DNA of 24,805 bases from positions 1-24,805 of IMG/VR virus record IMGVR_UViG_3300033145_001743, one strand, 5' to 3'. Source of the DNA: a virus. This document shows, in pieces, positions 21,977-24,805 of the stretch. The stretch's first letter is position 1. Every line of letters starts with the position of its first letter. The position numbers and the translations under genes are program-made. The notes under the pieces were generated by a model. That model was not told where the DNA came from. It made no database searches and worked only from the letters and a program-made list of their open reading frames with translations.

Positions 21977-23925
21977 TGAAGTTTATTTGGTTAAGTGTGG
22001 CACCTTGGGCAGTGACTGGTTATGGAACCGTGACCAGAGCAATTGTACGTAATGTAGATTGGAATGGTTGTAAAGTAATTAGCGGAATGGATGTAGGTAG
22101 ATTAAATAGATTAGCAATTAGAGAAGAAGTTGATTTTATAATAACTTTACTTGATATTCATACTTTAGGTGTATTTCCTAGAAGATGGGTAGCATATAGT
22201 CCCATAGATGTTCAAACTTGTCCATTGTCTGTTAAGTCTAGACTTGATGGTGTTAAATATTTAATATCTATGAGTAAACATGCTAAAGCAGCATATAGTG
22301 ATGCTGGACATAAATCAACATATTGTCCTCATGGTGTAGATACAGATGTATATTATGTTGATGATAATCATAGGAAAGCAGCTAGAAAACGTCTTAATTG
22401 GGAAAGTAATTTTGTTGTTGGTACTGTCGGTGTAAATTACACAGACCAAAGAAAAAATTTCGTGAATTTATTATTTGCTTTTAAGACATTACATGATAAT
22501 TATCCAGAAACAAGATTGTTTATGAATACCAATATGGTTGATGATGGTAATGCATATCCGTTACCAATGATAACAGATAGTTTAGGAATTTCTGAATTTG
22601 TTCGATTTGTTGATTCTGATGATTATTATAGTGGTAATATAACTGATATAAATATGGCTAATGCTTATAGGGCAATGGATGTTATGTGTTTACCAACCAA
22701 AGGAGAAGGGTTTGGTCTTCCTTTAATAGAGGCACAAGCTTGTGGTACACCAATAATAACTACAAATGCATCGACTGGACCTGAGTTAACCTACGGTGGC
22801 TGGTTGATTAAGCTTGGTAAATATGATTGGGAATGGTTTAACAAGTCTTGGAGATCAAATGCAAGCTCTCAGTCAATATATGAATCATTAAAAGAGTCTT
22901 ATAAAGCATGGAAAAATGGTACAATACGTGACATTGGTATACAGGCTTCTGAGCAAATCTCTAAAGAATATAATTGGGATTATGTGTTTGATACTTATTG
23001 GAAACCGATACTAAATGATTTGAATAATTTTGATATTGTACCAAACAATATGCCAGATTATAATAAGTTGTATAACATATTTGATGGTAGAATAATGATG
23101 GGTAACTGTTCTACATGGTGTAAATTAGAAAAATGTCCATATTATAGATTTAATCTTTATGGAGAAACTGAAGCAGAAAGAAACATTATGTCAAGAAGTT
23201 ACCCAGTAATACCAGATAAAAACGGAAAATTGTTTGTTGATACTAGGTGTCCACTTCACAATTGGATTTCAAAGAGGTTTAAACAACAGGTAAAAGAGTC
23301 TTTTGATTATTTGTGGGGATTTCCTAGGGTACGTGATTTATTTAGTAAAGATTTACCATCAACATATATATCAATAGATGATATAAATTATGACTTTGAT
23401 GATAAATATAAGTGGGCTATGCAAAGTCATTATAGAACAATATGTCCAGATTTATCAGAGTTTATACCAAAAGGTAGTAAAGTTCTTGATATAGGTTGTG
23501 GAGATGGGGCAAGGATAGGAGAATTACGTGATAAAGGGTTTGACGCTTTGGGGTGTGAAATCAACAAAACTTGGGTTGGAGGCTTTGTAGATTATGGTAG
23601 TGCTGAATGCTTACCATATGATGACAATTCTTTTGATGTTGTCCTCTCTATAGATGTATTAGAGCATCTAGAAAATCCTATCATTGCTTTAAAAGAAATG
23701 TTTAGAGTTTGTAAAAATAGAGCTTTTATTATCATTACACCGATGGAAGCTGGAGAATTCTACGAAGACCCGACTCATAAAGTTGAATGGGACATTTCTC
23801 GATGGAAACGTGAGATAAGTGAATTTGGAGAAATAGAAGGCGTGTTCCCTCCATACGGATTTTTAGTTATGAATTTGGAGGAAAAAAATGGCGCAAGACA
23901 AATAATGAAGGTCTTGGAGAATTAG
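21976..23925 (+). CDS. GT4 glycosyltransferase-Cys cluster-SAM methyltransferase fusion
   Basis: A 649-residue three-part enzyme. Residues 1-345 are a GT-B glycosyltransferase: TGYGTVTR (14-21), CPHGVD (117-122), NYTDQRKN (154-161) and the EX7E motif GEGFGLPLIEAQ (Glu244 and Glu252). Residues 370-430 are a linker with C378-x3-C382-x4-C387 and C425, probably a metal site, possibly zinc or Fe-S. Residues 485-649 are a class I methyltransferase: VLDIGCGDGA (503-512), CEIN (527-530), SAECLPYDDNSFDVV (542-556) and SIDVLEHLENP. One polypeptide could thus transfer a sugar and methylate it, or cap a chain. The start overlaps the previous TAA. The stop lies inside the next, broken gene. Confidence 0.85.
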   Translation: MKFIWLSVAPWAVTGYGTVTRAIVRNVDWNGCKVISGMDVGRLNRLAIREEVDFIITLLDIHTLGVFPRRWVAYSPIDVQTCPLSVKSRLDGVKYLISMSKHAKAAYSDAGHKSTYCPHGVDTDVYYVDDNHRKAARKRLNWESNFVVGTVGVNYTDQRKNFVNLLFAFKTLHDNYPETRLFMNTNMVDDGNAYPLPMITDSLGISEFVRFVDSDDYYSGNITDINMANAYRAMDVMCLPTKGEGFGLPLIEAQACGTPIITTNASTGPELTYGGWLIKLGKYDWEWFNKSWRSNASSQSIYESLKESYKAWKNGTIRDIGIQASEQISKEYNWDYVFDTYWKPILNDLNNFDIVPNNMPDYNKLYNIFDGRIMMGNCSTWCKLEKCPYYRFNLYGETEAERNIMSRSYPVIPDKNGKLFVDTRCPLHNWISKRFKQQVKESFDYLWGFPRVRDLFSKDLPSTYISIDDINYDFDDKYKWAMQSHYRTICPDLSEFIPKGSKVLDIGCGDGARIGELRDKGFDALGCEINKTWVGGFVDYGSAECLPYDDNSFDVVLSIDVLEHLENPIIALKEMFRVCKNRAFIIITPMEAGEFYEDPTHKVEWDISRWKREISEFGEIEGVFPPYGFLVMNLEEKNGARQIMKVLEN

Positions 23926-24325
23926 CTCTGTTGGCTATTGGTTCAGCAGCTAGTGTTATAGAAAATGTTTGTTGTGTAAAAACTGCATGTTCTGCTGCTA
24001 CGGCTAGTGGTTATTCAGATTATACTCAAAGTGTTGTTGCTGGTCTTACTGAAGCTAGTGCTGCTACAGTATCGGCAAGTAGTGATTCATTTACTAATGA
24101 TACTATTTGTGTATCATATCGGCAAGTAGTGATTCATTTACTAATGATACTATTTGTGTATCACATATTTTTACTGCTGGTGGTAGTGAGACTGTTAAAG
24201 GTGTTATGTCGTCTAATTCAGATAGTGATGCACTGTATTCTATATGTTGTTTTGCTGCTGATGTATCTTTAGAATCTGCTGATACATTGACGTTTACCTT
24301 AAAGATGCGATTAAAGAATGGTTAG
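23888..24325 (+). pseudogene. Broken small virion-type gene (extra base and 47-bp duplication)
   Basis: An excellent GGAGG (23877-23881) precedes ATG 23888, but that frame gives only MAQDK before TAA at 23903. Skipping one base there (T23903) opens a frame that reads NEGLGELALLAIGSAASVIENV onward. At 24070-24163 a perfect 47-bp tandem duplication shifts the frame; removing one copy makes it run on through FTAGGSETVKGV to a stop at 24325. The restored protein would have about 129 residues, Ala/Ser/Thr-rich, with an ADVSLESADTLTFTLKM segment akin to LDVSAVTDTVILTVKM of the protein at 3676. It is a likely virion or decoration protein, now disrupted. TTG 23931 is a weaker alternative start. The two lesions could also be assembly errors. 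Confidence 0.65.
24070..24163 (+). repeat. Perfect 47-bp tandem duplication
   Basis: Two adjacent identical 47-bp units (24070-24116 and 24117-24163), beginning TATCGGCAAGTAGTGATTCA. The first mismatch comes right after the end of each unit (T24117 against C24164). As 47 is not a multiple of 3, the duplication shifts the reading frame. Perfect identity suggests a very recent event or an assembly artefact. Confidence 0.95.
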
Positions 24326-24331
24326 TATATA

Positions 24332-24380
24332 ATCCTGTTAGTCGAGTAGACTTTAATGTTGTCTGCTCGATGTTCAGGAT
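24332..24380 (+). promoter_or_regulatory. Two-part stem-loop before the last gene
   Basis: ATCCTG (24332-24337) pairs with CAGGAT (24375-24380), and CGAGTAGAC (24343-24351) with GTCTGCTCG (24361-24369; one G-U wobble). The two stems are separated by a symmetric 5-by-5 internal loop, and the apical loop has 9 nt. It lies in the 122-bp gap between the broken gene and the last gene. No T-run follows. It could be a regulatory RNA fold or processing site. Confidence 0.55.
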
Positions 24381-24447
24381 ATGGTACTTATGTATATTTT
24401 GAGATATGATGTTTAAAAGGTTATAGTGATACAGACAAGGAGTTAGG

Positions 24448-24805
24448 ATGCCTAAACTAGATAAGACATATATTCCAGCAGTTAGGAATTTTGATAGAGT
24501 ACGATTTGAGAATCTAAGACGCACTCTCGATATTCCTTTTAATTTGGTGCATGATGAGTTATCAGTAGCATATTATGACTATTGGCGCAAGGGATTGAGT
24601 TATCCATATCAAGGATACGATGTCTTGTTAGATGTAGATGGTAACTTTGACAAAGATGCAACTAAAACTCAATTTGACAAGCTTCACGGTCTGATATTTG
24701 AGCAGTACAACGTAGCATTCCACAATACTAATAAATCTCTGGATGCGAAAGATAAAATTGATGAACAAGAATACAGATACGGTTTTGATTTTGTTACAGA
24801 GACAC
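24448..24805 (+). CDS. Hypothetical phage protein, partial (runs off the window)
   Basis: At least 119 residues, open to the edge of the window. AAGGAG (24437-24442) lies 5 nt before ATG 24448. The protein begins MPKLDKTYIPAVRNFDR, is rich in Tyr and Asp, and contains short aromatic patches (VAYYDYWRKG, YRYGFDF). No family is recognised. A tail or connector role is a guess from its position after virion genes. Confidence 0.7.
   Translation, partial: MPKLDKTYIPAVRNFDRVRFENLRRTLDIPFNLVHDELSVAYYDYWRKGLSYPYQGYDVLLDVDGNFDKDATKTQFDKLHGLIFEQYNVAFHNTNKSLDAKDKIDEQEYRYGFDFVTET

Overview
This is an AT-rich stretch of a tailed double-stranded DNA phage genome (Caudoviricetes). All convincing genes lie on the + strand, tightly packed with short overlaps, and use GGAGG/GAGG ribosome binding sites. 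The head genes are recognisable by sequence or order: candidate small terminase, large terminase, portal, head assembly protein, prohead protease, scaffold, decoration-like protein and major capsid protein. Consensus-type -35/-10 promoters and a teichoic-acid-type transferase fit a Gram-positive or otherwise low-GC bacterial host, but the sequence does not identify the host. No tRNA, CRISPR, insertion sequence or integrase was seen.

Layout. 1-2430: small early-type genes: two related Cys-rich microproteins, a holin-like membrane protein, a basic protein that may be a nuclease, and unknowns, driven by two near-perfect sigma70 promoters that sit directly against start codons. 2403-2834: dUTPase. 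2867-6013: surface/adsorption-type virion genes (beta-rich protein, small structural protein, LamG lectin-fold protein, beta-helix spike). 6026-8047: class II (B12-dependent) ribonucleotide reductase. 8057-11908: zinc-finger microprotein, candidate TerS, TerL and portal. 11927-15898: a four-gene cassette (CDP-glycerol glycerophosphotransferase-like protein, SAM methyltransferase, LicC-like nucleotidyltransferase fused to a GNAT domain, class III aminotransferase). 15900-17525: head-associated protein and a GT4 glycosyltransferase. 17626-20436: protease, scaffold (with a probable internal start), decoration-like protein and major capsid protein, the last flanked by hairpins. 20532-21976: connector/virion-type genes and small proteins. 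21976-23925: a glycosyltransferase-Cys cluster-methyltransferase fusion. 23888-24325: a small virion-type gene broken by an extra base and a perfect 47-bp tandem duplication. 24448-end: a partial unknown gene.

The most distinctive feature is the set of six glycan- or polyol-phosphate-type enzymes interleaved with capsid genes. Together they look able to activate, aminate, acetylate, methylate and transfer a small group, which I infer decorates the virion or the host surface. dut and nrdJ supply dNTPs and limit dUTP. A repeated bipartite motif (TTCACTAAA-N11-GTTAATATATA) before two separated gene blocks may be a phage-specific promoter. Three ORF disruptions could be real mutations, recoding sites or assembly errors; raw reads would decide.
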